Assembly (NCBI GenBank): GCA_031273735.1
Contig: JAISRI010000168.1
Coordinates: 1-12,680, forward strand
Direction: 5' to 3'
From: Helicobacteraceae bacterium
Lineage (GTDB): Bacteria > Campylobacterota > Campylobacteria > Campylobacterales > SZUA-545
Length of the DNA: 12,680 nucleotides
A model generated the notes under the pieces. It was not told where the DNA came from. It saw only the letters and a list, made by a program, of their open reading frames with translations, and searched no databases. The translations under genes were made by a program, and so were the position numbers. Below, piece by piece: positions 5,002-11,750 of the stretch (the first letter of the stretch is position 1; each line of letters begins with the position of its first letter).

Positions 5002-7209
5002 TTAAAACTTAGCGAGCGTGGCGCCTATGCCGCCCATATTTGCGGGAGCGTCCGAAAAACTCGATATATGCGGATAAGATTTTAACGCCTCTCTCACCGC
5101 TCTTGCCAAAGCGCCGCTTCCGATCCCATGCACGATCAGCGCTTCGTCAAAACCCGCGATCAACGCGTCGGATAAAAACTTATCCAACAGTTCTAGCGCC
5201 TCCTCTACTCTTAATCCGTGCAGATCGATCTTAAAACTTGCCGTTTGCGGTTTTTGTACAAAAACTTTAGGCGCTTTTTGAGGCAAAATCACGGCTTTTT
5301 TTAACTCGTTAATAGGCGCGTACAGCCGCGCTGAACCGCTTTCTATAAGCGCGCGATCGCCCTTAATCGACGCGATTTCGCCTATCGCCCCCAAATATTC
5401 GACGCTATCTCCTTCGCGAAAGGTTTGCGGCGTTTGATCCGATCTATCGAGGCTTGGCGGCTCGATCGCGTTTTTTAGCGCGTTCGCCGCGTTTAGAGCG
5501 CGATGGCGATCGGCTTCGTTTGGCGCTTTTGCCGCCGCTTTCGCCGCGTCGATCGCCGCTTTGTAATCCTTTTCCAACGCGCTGCGCCGCTTTTTATACT
5601 CCTCGTTTAACGCCTCGCGCTCGGCGTTTAACGCCTCTTTTTGACGCGCTATCTCGTTTCGATCGGCGTTTAATTCGGCGATATTTTGCCGCATTTGCCG
5701 CTCCAAAGCGCTCGATCGCTCTATTAGATCGTTTAGCCGCTCTCTATCCTCGCCGTAAATGCGCTGCGCCTCGCTAACAACGGTATGCGAAATACCGTAG
5801 CGCAAAGCCGTTTCAAAGGCGTAACTGCGTCCGATCGAGCCTTGCAGAAAACTAAAGGTCGGCTTTTGATTTTTCTCGTCGTAAAGCGCCGCAAAAAGCT
5901 CTACGCGATCGTTTTTTGCCGTCAAAGCCGCCAAACGCTTGTTGTGCGTCGTAACGACGATGCGCGAAGCGCGATCGCTTAAGCGTTCCAAGATCGCCTT
6001 AAACAAACTCGCCGCTTCGTCGCTATCCGTGCCAAGCTCAATCTCGTCGACGCCGATTATCAGGTTTTCTTTGGAAAAAAGAGGCGCGAACTGCTTCATT
6101 CGCCCCGCGAAGGTCGAAATATCGTTTCTTGCGTCCTGCGGATCGGCGATAACCGCTTCGATACCCTTAAAACGCCCGATCGCGCTTTTATGCCCGTCGA
6201 TCTTCATAGGAATCAGATATTTTGCCATCAAAACCGCGCTTAATATCGATTTAAGAAGCATTGTTTTGCCGCCAGCGTTAACGCCCGTAATCAGCGCGAT
6301 CGGCTTAGAAAAATCGATCGAAATCGGCGTAGGATTTTTAAGCGCGGGGTGACAAAAAGCGCTTAAGATAACGTTGGACGAGTTATTTGGCGCGACAATC
6401 GTTAGATCGTTAGCTTTTGCGAAATTAACTCGCGCCGCCAGAGAATCAAAGCGATCAAACGCCGCGTTTATAAAGCGCAAACTCTTTACCCACGCAAAAA
6501 GCGCGGCGGAATGTTCGCGCTCTAGCTTTGCGATCGCGCTTATCTTTTCATTTTCCAAATCCTCGATCGCGCCTTTAATATCTCCTAGCGCTCTTGGCAG
6601 AACGTAGAAAAAACCCGCCTGCGTCCGATCGACGACGCGCCCAGAAAGCAGGCGGTTGAAGCCGCCGCGAAGTAGTAGCGTCTCCTCTCCGCCGACTATA
6701 TGAACCTGCCGATCGACAAGATACGGCGCGAGTTTTGAATCTGAAGCGACGCGCGAAAGCAGATATTTCGCCTGTTTTTTCTTGTCGTCTATAGCGCTTT
6801 TTAGACGCGCGATCTCCTCGTTTGCGATAATTTCGCCGTCATAATCAAAAATAGCCGTAAGATTTTTCAGCGGCTTAACGGCTTCGATCGCGCTTGCCCA
6901 CTCCGCCGCTTTTTCGCCGATCTTGCCCTCGTAATCTCTAAGCTTTAACGTCTCAAAAAAACGAACGATTCGCGCAAAATCAAAAAGCTCGCCGATACGC
7001 GCCACGCCGCCTTTGGCAAGCCTTGCGATCGCGCTATCGAGGTTTTGAACTTGCGGCAACGCGGGAATATCGAGCGATTCCAACTCGTCCAAAAGCGCCG
7101 CGTTTTGCGCCGCGTCGCCCTCGATTGTAAAAGGCTTTTCGCGCGCGAAAAACGAGGCTAGAGCAGAGAAGCGCTCCTCTAAATCTAAGCGTTTGATCAG
7201 TAGTTCCAT
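5002..7209 (-). CDS. mutS2: MutS2 endonuclease/ATPase with C-terminal Smr domain
   Basis: A 735-residue MutS2, near the usual family length. Residues 1-270 form the clamp/lever-like core, with no mismatch-recognition domain I, as expected for MutS2. The ABC-type ATPase follows: Walker A G-V-N-A-G-G-K-T (309-316), signature region D-I-S-T-F-A-G-R-M (363-371), Walker B I-I-G-V-D-E-I (384-390) then G-T-D-S-D-E-A, and the T-T-H-N switch (420-423). Residues about 490-560 are a long charged coiled coil. The Smr nuclease domain ends the protein with I-D-L-H-G-L (661-666), H-G-I-G-S-G-A-L (694-701) and a glycine-rich tail. MutS2 suppresses homologous recombination in Helicobacter, and acts in ribosome rescue in Bacillus. 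The start codon at 7209 has no strong ribosome binding site, so initiation may be weak. It is divergent from the GAPDH gene and precedes the unknown 218-residue gene. Confidence 0.95.
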   Translation of the reverse strand: MELLIKRLDLEERFSALASFFAREKPFTIEGDAAQNAALLDELESLDIPALPQVQNLDSAIARLAKGGVARIGELFDFARIVRFFETLKLRDYEGKIGEKAAEWASAIEAVKPLKNLTAIFDYDGEIIANEEIARLKSAIDDKKKQAKYLLSRVASDSKLAPYLVDRQVHIVGGEETLLLRGGFNRLLSGRVVDRTQAGFFYVLPRALGDIKGAIEDLENEKISAIAKLEREHSAALFAWVKSLRFINAAFDRFDSLAARVNFAKANDLTIVAPNNSSNVILSAFCHPALKNPTPISIDFSKPIALITGVNAGGKTMLLKSILSAVLMAKYLIPMKIDGHKSAIGRFKGIEAVIADPQDARNDISTFAGRMKQFAPLFSKENLIIGVDEIELGTDSDEAASLFKAILERLSDRASRIVVTTHNKRLAALTAKNDRVELFAALYDEKNQKPTFSFLQGSIGRSYAFETALRYGISHTVVSEAQRIYGEDRERLNDLIERSSALERQMRQNIAELNADRNEIARQKEALNAEREALNEEYKKRRSALEKDYKAAIDAAKAAAKAPNEADRHRALNAANALKNAIEPPSLDRSDQTPQTFREGDSVEYLGAIGEIASIKGDRALIESGSARLYAPINELKKAVILPQKAPKVFVQKPQTASFKIDLHGLRVEEALELLDKFLSDALIAGFDEALIVHGIGSGALARAVREALKSYPHISSFSDAPANMGGIGATLAKF

Positions 7210-7263
7210 TCAAGACATATTAGCGCCCGTTAGATCAACCGCGTTAAAGCCCGTTAAGCGTAA

Positions 7264-7269
7264 TATACT
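7264..7269 (+). promoter_or_regulatory. Probable -10 element of the GAPDH gene promoter
   Basis: TATACT within an A/T stretch (TAATATACTT) about 28 bases before the GAPDH ATG. The 88-base gap to the divergent mutS2 start must hold control signals for both genes. A -35 box is not clear. Confidence 0.45.
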
Positions 7270-7297
7270 TACGCCAAAAACGCGAAAAGGAGAAAAT

Positions 7298-8290
7298 ATG
7301 AGCGTAAAAGTCGCAATCAACGGATTTGGACGAATTGGAATGCTCGCCGCGAAGGCGATCGCGGGGCGAAACGATCTGGAGCTTGTCGCGATCAACGCGA
7401 CGGGCGCGCCTGATATGATCGAGTATCTGCTCAAATACGACTCGGTTCACGGGCGTTTCGAGGGCGTGAAGCTACTCGACGAAAAGACGATCAAGATCGG
7501 CAAAAACACGGTCAAAATCAACTCTACGCGCGATCCGAACGAAACCGATTTTGGCGAAGCGACGGTGTTGATAGAAAGCACGGGAAAGTTTCTGACAAAA
7601 GAAAAAGCCGGAGCGCACCTGCGGAACAACGTTAAAAAGGTCGTTTTAAGCGCGCCCGCAAAAGACGATACGCCAACCTACGTTATCGGCGTAAATCATA
7701 CGCAATACAAAGGCGAAAGTATCGTATCCAACGCAAGTTGCACGACAAATTGTTTAGCGCCGATCGCTAAGGTAATTAACGATAGTTTCGGCATTGAAAA
7801 CGGCTTGATGACTACCGTGCATAGCTACACCAACGATCAAAACATCTTGGACGTGAAACACCCTTCGGATCGCCGACGCGCTCGCGCCGCCGCGCTTAAT
7901 ATAATCCCGACCACCACAGGCGCGGCAAAAGCGGTAGGCTTGGTTTTGCCGGAGCTTGCTGGCAAGTTAAACGGCTTTTCGATCCGCGTGCCTACGCCCG
8001 ACGTCTCCGTCGTCGATCTGACGGTCAATCTAAAAAAATCGGCGAGCAAAGAAGCGATCAATGAAGCGCTCAAAGCGGCGGCAAACGGCGCTTTCAAAGG
8101 GCTGATCCTAATCGACGAGGATAAATGCGTTTCGAGCGACTTTATCACCTGCCCCGCAAGCGCGATTTTCGCGCCGGACTCTACGCAACTTATCGGCGAT
8201 AAGTTTGCCAAAGTCCTAGCGTGGTACGACAACGAATGGGGTTACACAAACCGCCTTGTCGATATGGTTGCATACGTGGGAACGCATTAA
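7298..8290 (+). CDS. gap: Glyceraldehyde-3-phosphate dehydrogenase, type I
   Basis: A 330-residue cytoplasmic enzyme interconverting glyceraldehyde-3-phosphate and 1,3-bisphosphoglycerate. The start is the ATG at 7298, since AAAAGGAGA sits at ideal spacing and the Rossmann motif N-G-F-G-R-I-G follows at once. An upstream in-frame extension to 7193 has no support. The catalytic Cys is in S-N-A-S-C-T-T-N-C-L-A-P, followed by the phosphate-site T-V-H-S-Y-T-N-D-Q and the conserved R-V-P-T-P-D-V-S and W-Y-D-N-E-W-G-Y segments. After the second beta strand the sequence reads V-A-I-N-A-T-G. The acidic residue that normally binds the NAD ribose there (as in V-A-I-N-D-L) is replaced. This resembles NADP-accepting GapB-type enzymes, so cofactor preference may be relaxed and the enzyme may work partly in gluconeogenesis. 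pfkA follows, but behind a terminator. Confidence 0.95.
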   Translation: MSVKVAINGFGRIGMLAAKAIAGRNDLELVAINATGAPDMIEYLLKYDSVHGRFEGVKLLDEKTIKIGKNTVKINSTRDPNETDFGEATVLIESTGKFLTKEKAGAHLRNNVKKVVLSAPAKDDTPTYVIGVNHTQYKGESIVSNASCTTNCLAPIAKVINDSFGIENGLMTTVHSYTNDQNILDVKHPSDRRRARAAALNIIPTTTGAAKAVGLVLPELAGKLNGFSIRVPTPDVSVVDLTVNLKKSASKEAINEALKAAANGAFKGLILIDEDKCVSSDFITCPASAIFAPDSTQLIGDKFAKVLAWYDNEWGYTNRLVDMVAYVGTH

Positions 8291-8314
8291 CAATACGCGC
8301 TTCAATCGCCAAAT

Positions 8315-8350
8315 ACGGCGGCTCTTTCAAGCTAAAGAACCGCCGTTTTT
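8315..8350 (+). terminator. Strong intrinsic terminator after gap
   Basis: ACGGCGG (8315-8321) pairs with CCGCCGT (8340-8346). After one mismatch, TCTTT (8323-8327) pairs with AAAGA (8334-8338) around a six-base loop. A run of five T follows at 8346-8350. It should end the gap transcript before pfkA. Confidence 0.85.
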
Positions 8351-8461
8351 CGGTTTTGCCGATTCCGATTACGAGTTAAATAACCGCGTATAATCAAAGC
8401 GCAACGTTTTGGTTAATTGAAAACTCCCATAGAAACGCGCTATTTTATATTGGTAATTTAA

Positions 8462-8467
8462 TATAAT
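8462..8467 (+). promoter_or_regulatory. Probable pfkA promoter -10 element
   Basis: A perfect TATAAT in a very A/T-rich stretch (8441-8470), about 44 bases before the pfkA ATG. With the terminator just upstream, it makes pfkA a separate transcription unit. AAGGA at 8501-8505 is the ribosome binding site. Confidence 0.5.
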
Positions 8468-8510
8468 AATGAACAAAGCGCAAGCAAATTAAAACGATAA
8501 AAGGATTTTT

Positions 8511-9473
8511 ATGAGCGGCATTGCGGTAATGACTAGCGGCGGCGATAGCGCGGGAATGAACCCGGGCGTTAAGCAATTTGTGGAGCATAGCATTGAAAAA
8601 GGTTTGAAACCATACCTGATTTACGACGGTCTAGAGGGTATGATCGACAATCGAATCAAACCTGCGGCGCACCGCGACGTTTCGGGAATTATTTACAAAG
8701 GCGGGACGATTATCCGATCGTCGCGCTCAAAGCGGTTTTTCGACAAAAGTTATCGCCAGCGCGCCTTTGACAACCTTAAATCGCACGGGATCGATAAACT
8801 TGTCGTTTTTGGCGGCGACGGCTCTTTTCGCGCTCTAGACGTTTTTTACGAAGATTTCAACGTGCCGTTTATGGGTATTCCAGCGACGATCGACAACGAT
8901 ATTTTCGGCACGGATTATTGTCTAGGCGCGGATACGGCGCTAAACATTATCCGCCAAGCGATCGACGACGTGCGCGATACGGCAAGCTCTTTCAAACGCG
9001 CCTTTGTGATCGAAACAATGGGACGCGATTGCGGATATTTGGCTTTGGTCAGCGCGCTTACTAGCGGCGCGGAGATATGCCTAATTCCCGAACTGTCCTA
9101 CGATCTAGAAAGCCTTGGGCGACGTTTCAAAAGAGAGGTGCAAGCGGGGCGCACCTATATTATCGCTATTGTCGCCGAGGGGGTAAAGTTTGCGACGCAA
9201 TTAACCGATTGGCTCGAAAACGAGATCGGAATGGAATCGCGCCTAACGATTTTGGGGCATATTCAGCGCGGCGGTAGCCCGACCGTGCATGATCGTCTGA
9301 TGGGATTCGAATTTGCCACGCTCGCGATCGACGGGTTGCTTGACGGCAGAAGCGGAGAGGTCGTTTGTTACAAGGAGTCTAAAATGGTCTATAAATCGAT
9401 CGACGAGGTTACAAGCGGCAAATACAAGATCAATCCGCTCCATTTAGAGGCGGGCAAAAAACTAACAAGATGA
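8511..9473 (+). CDS. pfkA: ATP-type 6-phosphofructokinase
   Basis: A 320-residue enzyme expected to phosphorylate fructose-6-phosphate to the 1,6-bisphosphate, the committing step of glycolysis. Motifs in order are: S-G-G-D-S-A-G-M-N (9-17), the K-G-G-T-I-I-R-S-S-R segment (63-72), F-G-G-D-G-S (100-105), P-A-T-I-D-N-D with the catalytic aspartates (124-130), E-T-M-G-R-D-C-G (168-175) and G-H-I-Q-R-G-G-S-P (249-257). Gly in G-G-D-G-S, and Ala rather than Lys in P-A-T-I-D-N-D, point to ATP and not pyrophosphate as donor. The length matches the bacterial short form. S-A-G for the usual A-P-G, P-A-T for P-G-T and the arginine-rich R-S-S-R-S-K-R are departures from the textbook enzyme. Its stop overlaps the next start (ATGA, 9470-9473), implying translational coupling with the DUF815 ATPase. 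Confidence 0.92.
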   Translation: MSGIAVMTSGGDSAGMNPGVKQFVEHSIEKGLKPYLIYDGLEGMIDNRIKPAAHRDVSGIIYKGGTIIRSSRSKRFFDKSYRQRAFDNLKSHGIDKLVVFGGDGSFRALDVFYEDFNVPFMGIPATIDNDIFGTDYCLGADTALNIIRQAIDDVRDTASSFKRAFVIETMGRDCGYLALVSALTSGAEICLIPELSYDLESLGRRFKREVQAGRTYIIAIVAEGVKFATQLTDWLENEIGMESRLTILGHIQRGGSPTVHDRLMGFEFATLAIDGLLDGRSGEVVCYKESKMVYKSIDEVTSGKYKINPLHLEAGKKLTR

Positions 9474-10231
9474 TCGACTTTCGCGAAACAAAAGCGGCGA
9501 TCTGGTTAGGCGATCGTTTCAAGGCGGTCAAAAGAATCGATCCGATCGCGCTTGAGGATCTTTTAGGGATCGATAGGCAGAAGAATCTGTTGCTAACTAA
9601 TACCCGCAACTTTTTACAAGGCAAGCTAAGCGCTCACGCGCTTTTATGGGGACAGCGCGGTTGCGGCAAAAGCTCTTTGATTAAAGCGGTTTTCAACGCC
9701 TTACGCGACGATGGTTTGCGTCTGATCGAGGTCGATCGCGACGAGCTTTGTAACCTGCCCAAAATCGCCGATCTGATCGAAAACGAACCGTTTAGATTTA
9801 TCATATTTTGCGACGATCTTAGCTTTGAAAAAGACGAGCGCGGATACAAGGGGCTAAAGCGGATTTTGGAAGGCTCGATCGAACTGCCGCCCGAAAATAT
9901 CAAAGTATACGCCACAAGCAACCGCCGCCATTTGGTTAGCGAAAGCCTTAGCGATAACGACGCGGCGATCGTAGCGGGCGAACGAGGCGAACTGCATTAC
10001 GCGGACGTTGTGGAGGAGAAACTATCGCTATCGGATCGCTTTGGATTGACGCTTAGTTTTTACGGGGGCGAGGAGGATCGCTATCTAGCTATGGTCGATC
10101 GATATTTCAAAGATTACAAAGGCGACAAAGAGGCGTTGATTCTTGAAGCCAAACGTTTCGCGCAACTTCGCGCAAGCCGATCTGGGCGCGTAGCCAAGCA
10201 ATTTGCCGCCTATTTTGAAACGATAAATTAG
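9470..10231 (+). CDS. DUF815-family AAA ATPase
   Basis: A 253-residue cytoplasmic ATPase matching the DUF815 pattern. Walker A is G-Q-R-G-C-G-K-S at 61-68, Walker B is F-I-I-F-C-D-D at 110-116, and a sensor-like Y-A-T-S-N-R-R-H-L is at 147-155. The family's L-S-D-R-F-G-L is at 187-193, followed by a helical lid. The biochemical role of DUF815 proteins is not established, and the fold is close to DnaA/DnaC-like and other small AAA+ ATPases. Its ATG overlaps the pfkA stop by four bases, so the two are probably made in a fixed ratio. Whether it acts on glycolysis or is just cotranscribed cannot be told. It ends 77 bases before dapF, which appears to have its own promoter. Confidence 0.88.
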   Translation: MIDFRETKAAIWLGDRFKAVKRIDPIALEDLLGIDRQKNLLLTNTRNFLQGKLSAHALLWGQRGCGKSSLIKAVFNALRDDGLRLIEVDRDELCNLPKIADLIENEPFRFIIFCDDLSFEKDERGYKGLKRILEGSIELPPENIKVYATSNRRHLVSESLSDNDAAIVAGERGELHYADVVEEKLSLSDRFGLTLSFYGGEEDRYLAMVDRYFKDYKGDKEALILEAKRFAQLRASRSGRVAKQFAAYFETIN

Positions 10232-10276
10232 AACAAATTACGAGCGCAAAATCCGAGTCATTATGAACAAGGGGGA

Positions 10277-10282
10277 TATAAT
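10277..10282 (+). promoter_or_regulatory. Probable dapF promoter -10 element
   Basis: A perfect TATAAT directly after a GGGGGA run, about 26 bases before the dapF ATG. No -35 consensus at the usual distance. AGAGGG ahead of the ATG serves as ribosome binding site. Confidence 0.5.
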
Positions 10283-10308
10283 ACGGCAAAAAAAACAGAG
10301 GGAAATCT

Positions 10309-11064
10309 ATGATTTGTAGCAAATATAGCGCAAGCGGAAACGATTTTATCGTTACAAGCTCGTTCAAAAAAGCCGATCGAAGAGAGTTGGCGCTCAGATT
10401 GTGTGATCGCAATCACGGCGTCGGCGCAGACGGGTTGATCGTTCTTGTCCCGCATAGCGAATATGATTACGCTTGGGAGTTTTATAACGCGGACGGATCG
10501 TTTGCGGCTTTGTGCGGCAACGGCGCGCGCGCGGCGGCTTTATACGCTTTTGACAACAAATTGGCGGGAGAAAAACAGCGCTTTTTGACGGGCGCAGGCG
10601 CGATCGAGGCGATCGTGGGAACGCGCGGCTTGGTCGAGGCGCGACTAACCGAACCGAAAATCATACGCGACAACATTCAAGAGCTGGGACTGACATGGCG
10701 GCTAATCGACGCGGGCGTTCCGCATTTGACGACTCATACGAGATTATCTATTTTTGATCGCCTGCCGCTATCCGAATTAAGAATGAAATACGACGCTAAT
10801 ATAGACGTTTATTCCGTAAAAAGTAGAATGATCAAGGTGCGCACTTTCGAGCGCGGCGTAGAAGCGGAAACGCTCGCTTGCGGCACGGGTATGGCGGCGT
10901 GTTTTTTTGCGCTTTATAACGAAAAAAAGGTCGCGAGTCCTTGCATTGTATTTCCCAGAAACGGCGACAAAACCTTGCTTTCGATAGTAGATAATCGCGT
11001 TTGCATAAAGGGTAAAACCGTTAAACTTTTCGACGCTATCATTAACGACGAACCGGCGGTTTAA
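10309..11064 (+). CDS. dapF: Diaminopimelate epimerase
   Basis: A 251-residue enzyme that converts LL- to meso-diaminopimelate, the lysine precursor and peptidoglycan cross-linking residue. It is a cofactor-free two-cysteine racemase. Cys69 lies in A-L-C-G-N-G-A-R and Cys191 in A-C-G-T-G-M-A, so both catalytic thiols are present. Other family segments are the N-terminal S-A-S-G-N-D-F (7-13), G-V-G-A-D-G (37-42), F-Y-N-A-D-G-S (58-64) and G-V-P-H (136-139). It is somewhat shorter than the about 275 residues of enteric DapF, without loss of key parts. Its stop shares four bases (TTAA, 11061-11064) with the stop of the converging lipoprotein gene, leaving no room for a conventional terminator between them. 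Confidence 0.95.
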   Translation: MICSKYSASGNDFIVTSSFKKADRRELALRLCDRNHGVGADGLIVLVPHSEYDYAWEFYNADGSFAALCGNGARAAALYAFDNKLAGEKQRFLTGAGAIEAIVGTRGLVEARLTEPKIIRDNIQELGLTWRLIDAGVPHLTTHTRLSIFDRLPLSELRMKYDANIDVYSVKSRMIKVRTFERGVEAETLACGTGMAACFFALYNEKKVASPCIVFPRNGDKTLLSIVDNRVCIKGKTVKLFDAIINDEPAV

Positions 11065-11555
11065 TATAGATAGCCGCTACCGTCTATGTATAGCCAAAAA
11101 TTGCCCTCTTTGCGATCGCTAATTTTAACGTCGATCTGCACGGCGGCGCTTAACGAGACGTTTTGCCAACGAGTTTGGCTATCATCGCCTCCCAAAACGC
11201 CGTCCCAATATCCAAAGCGATTTTTTTGCGTCCAACCGCAACGGATATTCGCGCTCGAATAACTTAGCCGCGTTAAATCGCAAACGATATGTTTTTCATA
11301 AACGTCGATCTGCTCTTTGGTAACGTATTGCGGCGATAAAAGCGTTTCAAGCCCGCTCAAAACCGAAACGTAACCCGATTGATTTTCGCCAAGCGATATT
11401 TTTATCCTCGATCGCGCTATACCGTTGATCCTTACGCGATCGATAACCTCTATAGAAGTTCCCGATCGCTCGTCGTTATAGCGACCGCCCTCGTCGCACC
11501 CGCTAAATGCAAATAGCGCCAACAGGCAAAATATCGTTCTTTTCATACCAACCAT
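11061..11555 (-). CDS. Small putative lipoprotein, unknown family
   Basis: A 164-residue protein with a typical lipoprotein signal: M-K-R, a hydrophobic core and F-S-G-C, with Cys20 the likely lipidated residue, followed by an acidic D-E-G-G. The -3 residue is Phe, which is tolerated but not ideal. Two starts are possible, 11555 (GGGG four bases upstream) and 11546, which begins directly at M-K-R. The shorter form looks more like a normal signal peptide, but its upstream bases are a weaker binding site. The mature part is predicted mostly beta, with Cys92 and Cys106 able to form a disulfide, and ends in an aromatic G-S-G-Y-L-Y. I do not recognise the family. It is tail-to-tail with dapF, and both this gene and the HpaA-like gene further right are envelope genes on the same strand, 195 bases apart. 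Confidence 0.75.
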   Translation of the reverse strand: MVGMKRTIFCLLALFAFSGCDEGGRYNDERSGTSIEVIDRVRINGIARSRIKISLGENQSGYVSVLSGLETLLSPQYVTKEQIDVYEKHIVCDLTRLSYSSANIRCGWTQKNRFGYWDGVLGGDDSQTRWQNVSLSAAVQIDVKISDRKEGNFWLYIDGSGYLY

Positions 11556-11577
11556 TATGCCCCGTTTTTGTGAATAA

Positions 11578-11583
11578 AATATA
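11578..11583 (-). promoter_or_regulatory. Candidate -10 element for the small lipoprotein gene
   Basis: TATATT on the minus strand in an A/T-rich stretch, 22 bases before the ATG at 11555. An imperfect inverted repeat CGCCGC (11588-11593) / GCGGCG (11610-11615) lies just upstream of it. Confidence 0.35.
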
Positions 11584-11750
11584 AACCCGCCGCAATATTA
11601 AACGAAAAAGCGGCGAAAATCTCTGTTCTACGCATCGCCCCGCCTTTTTGTGCGGAGCGGGCTTAAACTTTAATCTTTGGCGCTTTGAACAATTTGCGCC
11701 CGCGCTCTTTGCGATCGAATCGGGCGCGAATCAAAACAAAACCTTTGATC

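Larger units (their letters stand above)
1730..11119. repeat. HIP1-like palindrome GCGATCGC, 11 dispersed copies
   Basis: The octamer starts at 1730, 2027, 2636, 2705, 3140, 5353, 5971, 6530, 7025, 7355 and 11112. All but one or two would be expected absent by chance, since about 0.2 copies are expected in a random sequence this long. The core CGATCG occurs about 56 times by hand count against about 3 expected. Copies lie inside genes on both strands, so they are codon-tolerated sites and not a mobile repeat. Confidence 0.85.

Noticed and set aside
5939..6352. A 137-codon open frame on the plus strand inside mutS2.
   Set aside because: It lies wholly antisense to a protein with all MutS2 motifs, has no ribosome binding site or recognisable domain, and several similar shadow frames occur along the same gene.
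7837..8232. A 131-codon open frame antisense to the GAPDH gene.
   Set aside because: It is opposite highly conserved GAPDH coding sequence, and its composition is that of a complementary-strand shadow.
11640..11750. GC-rich inverted repeats downstream of the HpaA-like gene (for example CCCGC and GCGGG near 11640-11665).
   Set aside because: Stems are short and lack a T-run in the minus-strand direction, so a terminator or small RNA could not be supported.
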